Shown here: positions 16,798-27,200 of the stretch, piece by piece
How the letters are laid out: every line of letters starts with the position of its first letter
Position numbering within the stretch: the first letter of the stretch is position 1
Assembly: GCA_964523105.1 (NCBI GenBank)
Contig: CAZFZN010000001.1
Span: 337,906-401,905 of the forward strand
Length of the DNA: 64,000 nt
Source: V1-33 sp964523105
GTDB taxonomy: Bacteria; Verrucomicrobiota; Verrucomicrobiia; Verrucomicrobiales; V1-33
Direction: 5' to 3'
The notes under the pieces: generated by a model
Told to the model about the DNA's origin: nothing
What the model saw: the letters and a program-made list of their open reading frames with translations, nothing else
Databases searched by the model: none
Made by a program: the position numbers and the translations under genes

Positions 16798-19080
16798 TTA
16801 GCGCGGCGTATCCGCTGTCGGCGGAGCCACGGGTGTCGCCGTGGACCAACTGAGTGAGGCGGAGAGGCCGTACTGAGTCTGGACGGGAAACGGTGCCGGG
16901 CGCTCCCCTGGCGTGACGGTGAAAGTGGCGGGATTGAAGCTGAGGGACTGCGGCAAATAGAAACCGTCGAGCACGGCGCCGCCATTGCTGGCCGTGCCGT
17001 TCCGCGTCACGGTGTAGGTGCCGGTGACCGAGGGGAGGAAGTTTTCAAAGGACCCGGCGATGTTGACATCGCCCTGAAAGAGGATGAGCCCGGGATGGCT
17101 TCCGGTCACCGGGTCTTCCGACACCAGCGCGCCGCCGCCGGACCAGGTGACGGTGGTGTCCGGGTTTGGCCGGTAGAGGCCGGAGGCGGAAACAGTGCCG
17201 TCGCAGTCGGCGAGCTGCCAAAAGGCATTGCCCGAACTGCGCGGTGTCTCCTCCGGTTCGAAGCGGAACCGGTGCACGTCGGTGCGGAACTTCGCATTGA
17301 AGACGATCCGGTTTTGCAGCGTTCCCCGGCCGGTGAGGGTGTAGGTGAACGGGATGGTCCACTCCGTCATCGGGATGCGGTTGCTGTAGCGGTTGCCGAT
17401 GATGACCTGGATGTCGCCGGTTGGATAGGGCGGCCCCGGCGGTTTGATACGGATGCCGTCCGTCTCATGCCAGTCGAGCACCTGCACCGCGGCGTCGCCC
17501 CAACTGACCGCGCGCTGCCCTTGTCCGGGATCCTCTCCGACATCGCCCTCGACGAGGAATTTGGTGAAATTGTAAGTGTTGTCGCGGGCCTCGTGCAGCA
17601 CCCGGAAGATGCTGGGCAGCAGCGCGTAGGCCGGCGCCGCCGGGTGATAGCGCCATATCAGTTGCGCGCTCACCGGCTGTTGGGGAGTGGGCGGTGAAGG
17701 ATCGATGTCGAAGTGGCGGTTCTGCATCCAGTCCTGCACGACCCGCATGGGAAAGGACCTTTCCTTCGGCGTGGAAAAGGGCGCTTCAGCATTGCGGCCC
17801 AGGAGCCGGTCGAACATCCGGCGAAACGGCGTGCCGCTGACGGTGCCGGACGGCGCGTTCCAACTGACATGCACGCCCGCGCCCGCGGCGAGGAACAGAT
17901 TTGCCAGATCGGGGTGCGCTCCGGTGCAGGCATCCAGCGCCAGCACGGAGTTGGGCGCCATCATGCCGCCGAGCCGGCGGGTGATGAAGGCGGGCGTGAT
18001 CGCATAAATCGGAATGCCGGCCGTGTTGGCGGGATTGGCGGTGTCGGGCCGGGCGGCCAGCAGCAATTCCTGCGGGGAACTGTAGCGCATCGCTGCATAA
18101 CGGCCCTGTGAGAGTTCTTTGGTGGCCACCTGCCCCGTGGGAATACACATGTACTGGTTCCCGTCATCGGCGCCGAGGGAACCGGCGTGCGATTGCCAGA
18201 AAACCACGCCGAAATTCCGTCCGCCCCAACTGAGAATATCGTCCACGGTTAACGAGGAGTGGAGCCGCACGGAGTAACCGGCGGCGCTCAGCCACGCGGC
18301 CACCTGCGGCGTGGAATCGGGGAAGGTATCGTTTTCCAGACCGTAGGCGCAGATGGCATCGATGCTCTGCGGCAGGCGTCTCGGCGGAGAACCGCCGCGC
18401 GGTGCGCGGCCCGCGGCGGCCGGTTGCTTCGCCGGCGGCGGCGCCGCGGCCAAACCCGCAGGCGCAGAAGTCCCGCCGCGATTGTCGATGATAACGGAAG
18501 TGTCGCCGTCCGGATATTTGATATAGACCGTCCCCGCGAGGGTGGAGAAGCCGGACCCGGAAACCCGCGGCAATGTCAGGGCATGGGCGACGAGATTCGC
18601 ATTCCGCTGACTGGCCGGCAGGTCGCGCCATTCGTGGTGTTTGCGCATGAGAGCGGCCAGATTCTCCAGCTTCACCTCTTCGGAAATGGTGCTGCCGCCT
18701 CCGTCATAGACGATGCTGAAGAGCGCAGGATCGCTCAATTCCACCACCGGTGCCGTGACCGCCGCACCGGCGCGGACGCGGGCGAGGGCGGAAGGTGATC
18801 CCGACGGCCGCGGAAGCCGGAAGGTGGCCGTGCCCGCGCGCCCGTCCATCAAGCCGGCAACCATGAGCCGCCACGCCGCAGCCGGCGGGCCAGTCTGCAT
18901 TTCCAGCACCGCGTGACGGAATCCCTCAGGCATGCGCACCGTCACTTCGAGCCGGTTTTGGGCATCCATCCGCACGCCGCTCACGGCCAGATCATCGGCG
19001 CGCGACTGCCGGGATCCTGCGAAAAGCAAAAGCAGCGACATGACCGCACGCACGGCCCCGGCGGAAAACGAAATGCTCAT
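16798..19080 (-). CDS. Exported caspase-like (clan CD) cysteine peptidase candidate
   Basis: This 760-residue protein has a signal peptide (alternative start ATG 19041, MSLLLLFAGSRQSRA). Residues 240-400 show the clan CD pattern: a hydrophobic strand ending in a histidine (GVVFWQSHAG, His298), then another ending in a cysteine (SVLALDACTGAH, Cys385). These match the His-Cys dyad of caspase, gingipain and CHAT families. The region from about 560 on is beta-rich, with no recognised name. A proline-rich linker (residues 205-235) separates the N-terminal part. Proteolysis is inferred from the dyad only; a catalytically dead relative is possible. No obvious partner or inhibitor gene is adjacent. 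Confidence 0.7.
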   Translation of the reverse strand: MSISFSAGAVRAVMSLLLLFAGSRQSRADDLAVSGVRMDAQNRLEVTVRMPEGFRHAVLEMQTGPPAAAWRLMVAGLMDGRAGTATFRLPRPSGSPSALARVRAGAAVTAPVVELSDPALFSIVYDGGGSTISEEVKLENLAALMRKHHEWRDLPASQRNANLVAHALTLPRVSGSGFSTLAGTVYIKYPDGDTSVIIDNRGGTSAPAGLAAAPPPAKQPAAAGRAPRGGSPPRRLPQSIDAICAYGLENDTFPDSTPQVAAWLSAAGYSVRLHSSLTVDDILSWGGRNFGVVFWQSHAGSLGADDGNQYMCIPTGQVATKELSQGRYAAMRYSSPQELLLAARPDTANPANTAGIPIYAITPAFITRRLGGMMAPNSVLALDACTGAHPDLANLFLAAGAGVHVSWNAPSGTVSGTPFRRMFDRLLGRNAEAPFSTPKERSFPMRVVQDWMQNRHFDIDPSPPTPQQPVSAQLIWRYHPAAPAYALLPSIFRVLHEARDNTYNFTKFLVEGDVGEDPGQGQRAVSWGDAAVQVLDWHETDGIRIKPPGPPYPTGDIQVIIGNRYSNRIPMTEWTIPFTYTLTGRGTLQNRIVFNAKFRTDVHRFRFEPEETPRSSGNAFWQLADCDGTVSASGLYRPNPDTTVTWSGGGALVSEDPVTGSHPGLILFQGDVNIAGSFENFLPSVTGTYTVTRNGTASNGGAVLDGFYLPQSLSFNPATFTVTPGERPAPFPVQTQYGLSASLSWSTATPVAPPTADTPR

Positions 19081-19167
19081 GAGCACTGCATAACAGAGCC
19101 CCGGGCGCGCGCCAGGAGGATTTTGGTCATCCAATGGCACAGGTTCGAAACGCGACTACGCGTTCCG

Positions 19168-20184
19168 TTATGCAAACTGCTGCAGGAAACGCACGTCGTT
19201 CTCGATGAGATGCCGGATGTCGCCGATGCCCCACTGGATCATGGCCAGCCGTTCGAGGCCCATGCCGAAGGCGAAGCCGGTGACTTTGTCGGGGTGATAG
19301 ACTTCGTCGCCGCGGGACTGGCAGATTTCCTGGAAGACGGCGGGGTCCACCATGCCGCAGCCGAGGATTTCCACCCAGCGCGGGGCCTGACCTTTGGGCG
19401 CGAGTTTCACGTCCACTTCGTAGCTGGGCTCAGTGAAGGGGAAGAAGTGAGGGCGGAAGCGCATTTCCACGGCGGGGCCGAAGAGCGCGCGCAGCAGGTG
19501 TTCCAGCGTGCCTTTGAGATCGGCGAGGCTGACGCGCTCGGCGACGTAGAGGCCTTCGAGTTGATTGAAGGCGCTGAGGTGCGTGGCGTCGATTTCATCG
19601 CGGCGGAAGGCGCTTCCTGGAGCGATGATCCTGACTGGCGGCGCCTGCGTCTGCATGGTGCGGATTTGCACGCTGCTGGTGTGCGTGCGCAGGAGCAGGC
19701 CGTTGTCGAAGTAGAAGGTGTCGCTCTCATTGCGCGCCGGATGGTCGGCGGGCGTGTTGAGGGCATCGAAGCAATGCCATTCGCTTTCCACTTCCGGTCC
19801 GGTGGCCAGCGCGAAGCCCATACGGCGGAGAATGCGCACCGCTTTGTCGAGCACCTGCGTCATGGGATGGATGCCTCCGCGCGGCCAGGGGCGTCCTGGC
19901 AGGGTGACGTCCACGCCTTCCGCGACTTTGGCGTCGGCGAGAGCCACGAGCGCGGCCTTTTTCTCCTCCACGGCACCGCTGATGGCGGTGCGGACTTCGT
20001 TGAACTTCGCTCCGACGGCCGCGCGCTGATCCGGCGGCACGTCGCGCATGCCGGCGCTGAGCGCGGTGACGCTGCCTTTCTTGCCAAGATAGCGCAGCCG
20101 GAATTCCTCCAGCGCAGCGTCGTCATGCACTGAACTGATTTCAGCGAGGGCGGTGGCGGAAAGAGTGTCGAGCTGCTCGATCAT
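19168..20184 (-). CDS. pheS: Phenylalanyl-tRNA synthetase alpha subunit
   Basis: This 338-residue alpha subunit charges tRNA-Phe as an alpha2-beta2 enzyme with PheT. The N-terminal coiled-coil (residues 1-80, with RLRYLGKKGSVTAL) is followed by the class II catalytic core. Motif 2 is FRRDEIDATHLSAFNQLEG and motif 3 is GFAFGMGLERLAMIQWGI. The start MIEQLDT at 20184 is standard for the family. pheT is not in the window on either side: the next gene on the strand is the clan CD protein, and the upstream neighbour is on the opposite strand. Confidence 0.97.
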   Translation of the reverse strand: MIEQLDTLSATALAEISSVHDDAALEEFRLRYLGKKGSVTALSAGMRDVPPDQRAAVGAKFNEVRTAISGAVEEKKAALVALADAKVAEGVDVTLPGRPWPRGGIHPMTQVLDKAVRILRRMGFALATGPEVESEWHCFDALNTPADHPARNESDTFYFDNGLLLRTHTSSVQIRTMQTQAPPVRIIAPGSAFRRDEIDATHLSAFNQLEGLYVAERVSLADLKGTLEHLLRALFGPAVEMRFRPHFFPFTEPSYEVDVKLAPKGQAPRWVEILGCGMVDPAVFQEICQSRGDEVYHPDKVTGFAFGMGLERLAMIQWGIGDIRHLIENDVRFLQQFA

Positions 20185-20251
20185 GGCGGGGAAAATTAAG
20201 AAGGCCGTCCGTGGCGGCCGGCAATCGCAGCGGCAAGCGGGGAATCTCTCC

Positions 20252-20329
20252 ACCGCAGAGGCGCGGAGGCCGCAGCGACCGTTGGGAATCCATCAATCTG
20301 AACCTCCGCGCACGCTGCGCCTCTGCGGT
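20252..20329. repeat. Inverted repeat between pheS and the esterase gene
   Basis: The arms ACCGCAGAGGCGC (20252-20264) and GCGCCTCTGCGGT (20317-20329) are perfectly complementary over 13 bp, and an inner GGAGG/CCTCC pair (20265-20269, 20303-20307) extends the stem with a bulge. The wording CCGCAGAGGCGCAGAGG is typical of dispersed intergenic repeats in this group. It lies in the divergent region between pheS and the CBM48-esterase gene. Confidence 0.6.
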
Positions 20330-20378
20330 TCTGTCTCCTGCTTGCCAGCCCCGCAACCAACGCTCCGTTTCGCGCCGC

Positions 20379-21506
20379 ATGAAAACCACTGCCCTGCTCC
20401 TCACGCTCGCCGTCATTGCCGCTCCCGCCTTGTCCGCTCAGGAAACGAAAACGGAGAACAAACCGGCACCGGCGCGCCCGCCGCGTCCGGGTGTGATCAT
20501 TTCGCCGGAAGTCAGCAAGGACGGCAGCGTCACCTTCCGCTGCCGCGCTCCAAAGGCGAACGAAGTGAAGGTGCGCGGGCAGTTCGGCAAAGAGACCGCC
20601 CTGACCAAAGGCGACGACGGCGTGTGGAGCGTCACGGTTCCGAATGTCCCCGGGGGCGTCTATGAATACAGCTTGGTGGTGGACGGCCTGAGTGTGCTGG
20701 ATGCGCAGAACTCCGCCATCAAGCCGCAGCGCTGGCCAGGCAGCAGCATTCTGCACGTGCCATCGAATCCGCCAGCGGCATGGGATTTGCAGGACATCCC
20801 GCACGGCGTGCTGCACTCGCATGATTATAAGTCCAAAGCGCTCGGCACTTGGCGGCGGCTCGTGGTTTATACTCCGCCGGGCAAGCACGACGCGCCGCTG
20901 CCGGTGCTCTATCTTTGCCACGGCTACAGTGACAACGAGGGCAGCTGGAGCGCGCACGGCAAGGCGCACTGGATTCTGGACGCGCTGATCGCGGAAAAGA
21001 AGGCGGTGCCGATGATCGTGGTCATGCCCGATGCGCATGCGCTGCCGCCGGGAGGGGCTTTTGAAAAATACGGCCCGGAGAATTCTGCGGCCCTGTGCCG
21101 GGAGTTGAAGGAGGACATCCTGCCGCTGATCGAAAGCAGCTATCCTGCTTCGCCGAAGCCGGAGCACCGCGCCTTCGCCGGCCTGAGCATGGGCGGTCAC
21201 CACGCGCTGACCGTCGCGCTCAATCATCACGACACCTTCGCGTGGATCGGGGCTTTCAGCAGTGCGACGCCTCCGAATGAAACGGTAGCGGCCGGGCTCG
21301 ATGCCGCGGACAAAGTGAACGCGGATTTGAAATACTTCTGGATCGGTTGCGGCAAAGGGGACTTCCTGTTCCAGCGAAACAACGAGTTCACCGCGCTGCT
21401 CAAGGAGAAGGGCATCCAACACGAATACGAAGTGACCGAAGGCGACCACTCGTGGCCGGTGTGGCGGAGGTATCTCATCGGATTCGCGCCGAAGCTGTTT
21501 CGCTGA
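20379..21506 (+). CDS. CBM48-containing esterase (CE1/esterase D-like), exported
   Basis: This 375-residue exported alpha/beta hydrolase has a signal peptide (MKTTALLLTLAVIAAPALSA). Residues 40-115 form a CBM48-like beta-sandwich (VTFRCRAPKANEVKVRG). The esterase domain follows with GLSMGG (Ser270 as nucleophile), an oxyanion-side region LYLCHGYSDN and the catalytic His357 in EGDHSW. Family members cleave feruloyl or acetyl esters on xylan or related polysaccharides. The ATG at 20379 is the one that produces a signal peptide; an earlier in-frame run reads into the repeat. It ends 6 bp before the convergent small zincin gene. Confidence 0.92.
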   Translation: MKTTALLLTLAVIAAPALSAQETKTENKPAPARPPRPGVIISPEVSKDGSVTFRCRAPKANEVKVRGQFGKETALTKGDDGVWSVTVPNVPGGVYEYSLVVDGLSVLDAQNSAIKPQRWPGSSILHVPSNPPAAWDLQDIPHGVLHSHDYKSKALGTWRRLVVYTPPGKHDAPLPVLYLCHGYSDNEGSWSAHGKAHWILDALIAEKKAVPMIVVMPDAHALPPGGAFEKYGPENSAALCRELKEDILPLIESSYPASPKPEHRAFAGLSMGGHHALTVALNHHDTFAWIGAFSSATPPNETVAAGLDAADKVNADLKYFWIGCGKGDFLFQRNNEFTALLKEKGIQHEYEVTEGDHSWPVWRRYLIGFAPKLFR

Positions 21507-21512
21507 GCCGCT

Positions 21513-21890
21513 TCAATACGCCCCGATGGCCTCGAGATAGTCGTCATCGAGCCCGAAATGATGCGCCAGTTCATGGTGCATGGTGCGCGTGACCTCGGCC
21601 AGCAGTTCCTCCTCCGTGTCGCAGACCTCCTCGTGGGGAAACTGAAAGATGCGAATGGTGTTGGGCAGCGCTCCGCCGCCGTCCAGGGACGAATCGGTGA
21701 GGGCATGGCCTTCAAAGAGGCCGAATAAATCCTCATCGTCCGGCACTTCGTTCAGCGCGTAGTCCTGCTCCGTCGGCTCGTCTTCGATCACGATGTGCAG
21801 GTTCTCCACCCGGGCACGCAACTCCTCCGGCACGGCAAGCCATGCCTGCTCCGCCATCTCGTAAAAACGCCGTCGCGAAACCTCGATCAT
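21513..21890 (-). CDS. Small zincin-like metallopeptidase (DUF1025 type)
   Basis: This 125-residue cytoplasmic protein has the zinc motif H106-E-L-A-H110, followed by HFGLDDDYLEAIG, the signature of the minimal metallopeptidase (PF06262) family. The N-terminal part is acidic (residues 36-72). No signal peptide or membrane helix is present. The family has no established substrate. The start MIEVSRRRFYEMAEQAW fits the usual length of 110-130 residues. It is convergent with the esterase gene and is monocistronic as far as can be seen. Confidence 0.88.
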   Translation of the reverse strand: MIEVSRRRFYEMAEQAWLAVPEELRARVENLHIVIEDEPTEQDYALNEVPDDEDLFGLFEGHALTDSSLDGGGALPNTIRIFQFPHEEVCDTEEELLAEVTRTMHHELAHHFGLDDDYLEAIGAY

Positions 21891-21997
21891 GCCGGAGCAG
21901 AAACCGGTGCGTTTCCGCGAGGCAAGCCGGGACTGTATGTCCTTCCCGGCCCAATCTTTCCCTTCTCATTCAGGCTCTGATGTGATTCAATCCCGCC

Positions 21998-24238
21998 ATG
22001 CGCCGCCCCCTCTCACTTGTACCGGTTTTCCTGCTGCCGCTGCTGGTGCACGGTGTCGAACAGGAGAACTTCCAGATCACGCAAGCCGCCCCGGATGCCT
22101 CGGGCCGGCTCGTGGTGCAGTTTCCGGGAGACAAAGGCTACGTCTATACTCTGCTGCGCGGGCCCGGTCTGAATGACGTGAGTTTCCCGGTCGCGGTGAG
22201 TAATCGCGTGCCGCTGCGGGACAGCGTGCAGCTCCGCAGGCGGGCCTTCTTCCGCGTGGAGCGCCTGTTGTCGAGCGATCTCCGGGATACGGACGGCGAT
22301 GGTGTCACCGACTGGCTGGAGGCGCAGGACCCGGGCGCCAATCCGCTCAATCCGGCGCGCAGCATCGCTCCCGACGACGGCGCCATCATGCTGCGCACCC
22401 GGCAGGAGTTCGACGCCGTTTCGCACCGCGACAACTTTCCAGGGGCACCGGACGTGCGGGAGGTGAAGTTCCTCATCATGGGCGCCACCACCGGCAATCC
22501 CGCGCTCTACTTCCTCAATGCCAGCCGCCATCAGTACCACTATTACTTCGCCCAGGGCGTGCTCGGCTATCCAAACAGCCTGAGCGTTTTCAATAACGAA
22601 ACTTATTTCAACAACACCACCCGCAAACAGATCGCCGGCAGCCTCGTCGTTCACGAAAGCTGGCGGCCGCCCGGCGGCGGGCCCGCGGGTGTCGTCACCA
22701 TGGAATTCTGGCCCAGCGATCCGGTCAGTTATCCCTTCGTGCAAAAGGCCTACGATCTCATCAGCCGCAGCATGCCCTGGCTGGACCGGCGCTTCGCCTA
22801 TCACGCCGCCAGTGAAACGCAGCGCACACTCCAGCGGAGTGAACGGACGCAGTTCGACGCCGCCATGGCGGACCGGCTCGACATCATTTCCACCGAGGAA
22901 CTGTTCGGTCAGGCGAGTTACACGCTGCTCAATCCCGGCGTCGGCTACGGACGCCTCATCCTTTATGACGGCAGCAGTCCGATGAGTGCCCGGGATGTGG
23001 TCATCTTCCGCACCCTGCCCAATGAAATCACCCGCACGGCGGGAATCATCACCGAGGCGCCGCAGACACCGCTCTCCCACATCAATCTCAAGGCGAAGCA
23101 GAACAACACGCCCAATGCCTACATCAAGGAGGCCAGTCTGCATGCAAGCCTCGCACCGCTGATGGGCCGCTACGTCCGCTATGAGACGCTGCCCGACGGC
23201 TTCACCGTGCGCGAGGCCACGCAGGAGGAAGTGGAAACGCACCTCGAATCCCTGCGCCCCGTCAATCCTCAGATCCCCGTGCGCGACCTGACAAAGCGCA
23301 CCATTCTGCCGCTGGGATCGCTGGGATTCGCCAGCGCCGCCGGCTACGGCGCGAAGACGGCGAATGTCGCCGAACTGCGCAAGTTCCTGCCCTCCACCAT
23401 GGTTCCCGACGGGCACGGCATTCCGTTTTACTACTATGACGAGTTCATGAAGTACAACGGCTTCTACAGTGTCGCCGAGAACATGATGAGCCAGCCGCTC
23501 TTTCAGTCAGACGCCGCCTATCGCCGCCAGCAGCTCGACTGGCTGCGGCGCGTGATCCGGCAGGGCCAGGTGCCCGACTGGATGATCACCGACCTCACCA
23601 CGCTGCAGAACCGTTTCCCCGCCGGCACCGGCATCCGCTGCCGCAGCAGCACCAACAACGAGGACCTCGTGGGATTCAGCGGTGCGGGGCTCTACGACAG
23701 CTACACGCACCGGCCGGACGAAGGTCACATCGCCAAGTCCGTGCTCCAGGTCTGGGCCAGTCTTTGGAACGAACGCGCATGGGACGAACGCGAATTCTAC
23801 CGGGTGGATCATCTCATCGCCGCCATGGGCGTGCTCTGCCATCCCAATCAGGATGACGAACTCGCCAACGGTGTCGCCGTGACCAAGAACATCATCGATC
23901 CCAACTGGACCGGCTATTACGTCAACGCCCAGCTTGGCGAAAGCCTCGTCACCAATCCCGATCCCAACGCCATTCCCGAGGAATTCCTCATCGCCCGGCT
24001 GCTCGGCGAGAACCGCTACACCATTCAGCACGTAACGTATTCCAACCTCGTGCCGGAGGGCCAGACGGTCATCACCACCGCGCAGGCGGAACAACTGGCC
24101 GACCGCATGGCGGCGATTCACAGCCGCTTCTTTCCGCTCTACAACGGCGTCTATGGCGAGTTCGCGATGGAAATCGAATGGAAGATCACCAGCACCGGAG
24201 CGCTGCAGATCAAGCAGGCCCGGCCGTGGGTGGAGTGA
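21998..24238 (+). CDS. Exported dikinase-like protein (PEP/pyruvate-binding, glucan-dikinase architecture)
   Basis: This 746-residue protein begins with a signal peptide (MRRPLSLVPVFLLPLLVHG). A calcium-binding-type repeat, DTDGDGVTDWLEAQD, sits near residue 97. A swivelling phosphohistidine domain follows with PLSHINLKAKQNNTP (His361), then an ATP-grasp domain of the PPDK_N type from about residue 440 (GYGAKTANVAELRKFL; RCRSSTNNEDLVGFSGAGLYDSY). This order, histidine domain before ATP-binding domain, is that of glucan water dikinases; PPDK and PEP synthase have the reverse. It lacks a PEP-binding barrel. Export of an ATP-using dikinase is odd, because ATP is scarce outside the cytoplasm. Substrate is unknown; a glucan is the leading guess. 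Confidence 0.8.
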   Translation: MRRPLSLVPVFLLPLLVHGVEQENFQITQAAPDASGRLVVQFPGDKGYVYTLLRGPGLNDVSFPVAVSNRVPLRDSVQLRRRAFFRVERLLSSDLRDTDGDGVTDWLEAQDPGANPLNPARSIAPDDGAIMLRTRQEFDAVSHRDNFPGAPDVREVKFLIMGATTGNPALYFLNASRHQYHYYFAQGVLGYPNSLSVFNNETYFNNTTRKQIAGSLVVHESWRPPGGGPAGVVTMEFWPSDPVSYPFVQKAYDLISRSMPWLDRRFAYHAASETQRTLQRSERTQFDAAMADRLDIISTEELFGQASYTLLNPGVGYGRLILYDGSSPMSARDVVIFRTLPNEITRTAGIITEAPQTPLSHINLKAKQNNTPNAYIKEASLHASLAPLMGRYVRYETLPDGFTVREATQEEVETHLESLRPVNPQIPVRDLTKRTILPLGSLGFASAAGYGAKTANVAELRKFLPSTMVPDGHGIPFYYYDEFMKYNGFYSVAENMMSQPLFQSDAAYRRQQLDWLRRVIRQGQVPDWMITDLTTLQNRFPAGTGIRCRSSTNNEDLVGFSGAGLYDSYTHRPDEGHIAKSVLQVWASLWNERAWDEREFYRVDHLIAAMGVLCHPNQDDELANGVAVTKNIIDPNWTGYYVNAQLGESLVTNPDPNAIPEEFLIARLLGENRYTIQHVTYSNLVPEGQTVITTAQAEQLADRMAAIHSRFFPLYNGVYGEFAMEIEWKITSTGALQIKQARPWVE

Positions 24239-24247
24239 ACCTGACGC

Positions 24248-27200
24248 TCACCGGGCCGCGGCCTGACTTCGCTCCACCCTGAGCCGCAGGAAGGCTTTGG
24301 GCGAGCCCGGCTGGATGATGTAGTCGCCGGAGATGCTGGCGGGAGTGTCTGAAACATTGAGCACGCCGGCCGTGCTCCATGAGCCGGCCTCCATGCTCTC
24401 ACTGGCCTCGATGGTCCATGTCAGGGCGGGATCCTGCGCCGCCTGGGCGCCTTTGGCCCAGACGACCGTGAGCGTGCTGCCGATCACGGTTTGCACCTCC
24501 TGCGGCAGGGAGGCACTGTCGTTCGGAATGCTGCCGGCGGCGTATTCCATGAGATTGGAGACGCCGTCGAAGTCGCCGTCGTCCTCCGGTCCGCCGATGT
24601 CCGGATAGGCCGCCGCCCAGCCGTCGTAGCCGGTGCCGCCGCCCAGCGATTCCACATCCGCATCGCTGCGGGGCATGATTTGCCAGCCGGTGGTGTAAGG
24701 GACGCTGCTGTCGAACTGCCCGAAGATCCCGGTGATGGTGGCGGGCCAGTTCGGCGGAGTGAGAGCGCTGCTGCCCGACTGGATGCGCACGTCGAGCGGA
24801 TTCGCGGCGCCGTCAGCGGCGTTCACGGTGGAACCCGTGTTCCATGTGCCGCCGACATACTGGAGCGCCGCGACTTTGATGAGGCGGCCTTCGTAGGCTT
24901 CGGCATTCGCGAGAAGATCAGGCACCGCGATGAGCAGCGGAGCGGGTTCCGCGCCGGCGCCAAGGTCCGTCACGTCACTGACCGAGGACGGCGAGATTTC
25001 CGTCAGGCCGCTGAACTGAATGACCTGGCCCGTGATGGCATAACGGTGGCCGCGCACCAGATTCAGTTCCACTCCGGGCATGAAAATGTTGATGCCGGAA
25101 TCCCCGTCCTGGCCGTAGGCGCTGGTGCGGGCGGCGGAGTCGAAATCCTCCTCCGTGCAGACGACTTCGACGGCGACGGTCTTGTTGAGATCGAGCGGGA
25201 GCCCGCTGGCATCCACGTCCCGCAAACTGGCCACGGGAATGGACACGAGCGCTGCCGGCTGCGTGGCGATGGCCGCTGGCACACCGCCGTCACCGGCGGT
25301 CTGAATGTTCAGCGTATAGCGGCCATCGTCGGTGAGCGCGGATGGATTCGGCGTGGTGAGGCCGGCGATGAGAATGTCGGCGGCATTGAGACTGCTCACC
25401 GCGAGACCGGTGACGGTGATTTCCTGGCCGGCAACATTGACCGCCGGGAACCCTGCGCCGGCGCCGGTGACGAGGATGTTTGCGGGCAGCGGGGCGCCCC
25501 ATGCAGCAGGCACGGTGAGTTTCACCGTGGTGAGCGGCGCATCGCTGACATTGGAGATGAGATTCACCGTGAGGGACTGTGAGGGCGAGTTGCGCGGGAA
25601 GAAGTTCCTGCCCTGATAGGGCGCGCCGGCGCTGCCGTTGGTGATCGCGGCAATCCCCGCGCCGTCCACGCTGACCACGCCGCGCAGCTGCCGGATGAAG
25701 GTGTTGTTGGTGTTGTTGTTGGCGGCCCCGAAAATCATCGCAGCGGCGGCCACCCCGCCCGTGGCATCCGTGCCGTCGAAGTCGGCGAGACTGGAAAACG
25801 AGTTGTTCGCCATGACCCCGAATCCGGTGGCGCTGGTGCCGGCAGCGAGCAGCTTTTTGGGCGGCGCGTCGTTGAACTGCGTGCCTGGCACACCGCCCCC
25901 GAGCGTGTGAATCGCGCCGCTCACGCCGTCAGGCGAAGCGCCGGGAGCCTTGATCATGATCATTTCCGTCGCGGAGATGTCGAAGGAATTGGTCGTCGGC
26001 GCTTCCTCGGTGAAATAGACGGTGTCCAGCAGCCCGAGCCGCAGCACGAAATCCGCGGGATCGATGTCGGTGGTGGCGGCGGTGTCGGTGACGACGATGA
26101 GGGTTCCCGCTTTGACGGCGCTGAAAAAGGGAATGTCGTTGAAACGATAGCGGCCGCCGCCGTCGTTGGCCATGCTGGCGCTGAAATCCTTGAGCAGCAT
26201 GCGGCGCATGTCCGTGGTCGAACCGGCAGTGCCGTCACCGGTGACGAGCAGTTCCACCGTGTCCCCGGTCCCGGCTCCGCCGGCGTTGAGGTATTTGTTG
26301 ACCACCACCGTGGTCGGCGCGGCGTCGGTGTTGGTGACGGTGACCGTCTGCGACCCCTGATCGTGGCCGTCGGCCGTGGCGGTAATGTCGGCAGTCTGGT
26401 TCTCGAACGATGCCGGACTGGCGACGGCGTTGACGGAAAACGATCCGCTCAATTCACCGGCCGGAATGAGAACCGAGCCCGGAAACACCGTGGCCGCTCC
26501 GATATTGCTGCTCGTCAGCGTGACCAGCAGTGGAGTGGCGAGGACGTTCGGAATACTGACGGTGCCGCTGGCCGCCGGCGCTGGTGTGTTTTCCGGAAAG
26601 GAGTCGGGAAAGATGGAAACGAACAGTTCCGGAAGCGCGAGCACATCGAACGGGAGCGGACTGGTGGCAGCGCCTCCGTTGGTCGTGACCGTGACCGAAC
26701 CGCTGGTCGCACCGGGCGGGACGACGGTGCTGATGCTGGTTCCCTCCGGGTTGACCGTGGCCACATCCGCCAGCGTGCCGTTGAAGCGCACGGAGGGTGA
26801 TTCACCGAAGTCCGTCCCGGTAATGGTGACCGCCGTGCCCACCGTGCCGGAAAGCGGCGCGACGCCGGTGATGGCCGGCAGCGGAGCCCCGTCCTGCGCC
26901 ACGATGACGGAGAGCTTGAGATCGTCGATGCGCCAGTTGGCGGTGTTGGCCGAGGCATTGCCGCTGCCGTCGCTGCCGAAAATCCGGACCGTGAGCGGCG
27001 TGGAGGAAACCAGATTGAGCCCGGCATTGGTCACCAGTCCCCATGCGCTCGCCGCACCGGCGGGCGCTGTCGCGACCGGCGCACTGTAGGCGTCGAGGCT
27101 CGTATAAATGGAATAAGTCAGCGGGCCGGTGCTGGTCCGGCGGGCCCCAAAAGACACTTCCGTCAGAGTGACGCGGTAATTCTCCACCGGAGTCAGAGTG

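Noticed and set aside
19081..19140. Longer start for the clan CD protein
   Set aside because: The extra residues precede the signal peptide and would hide it.
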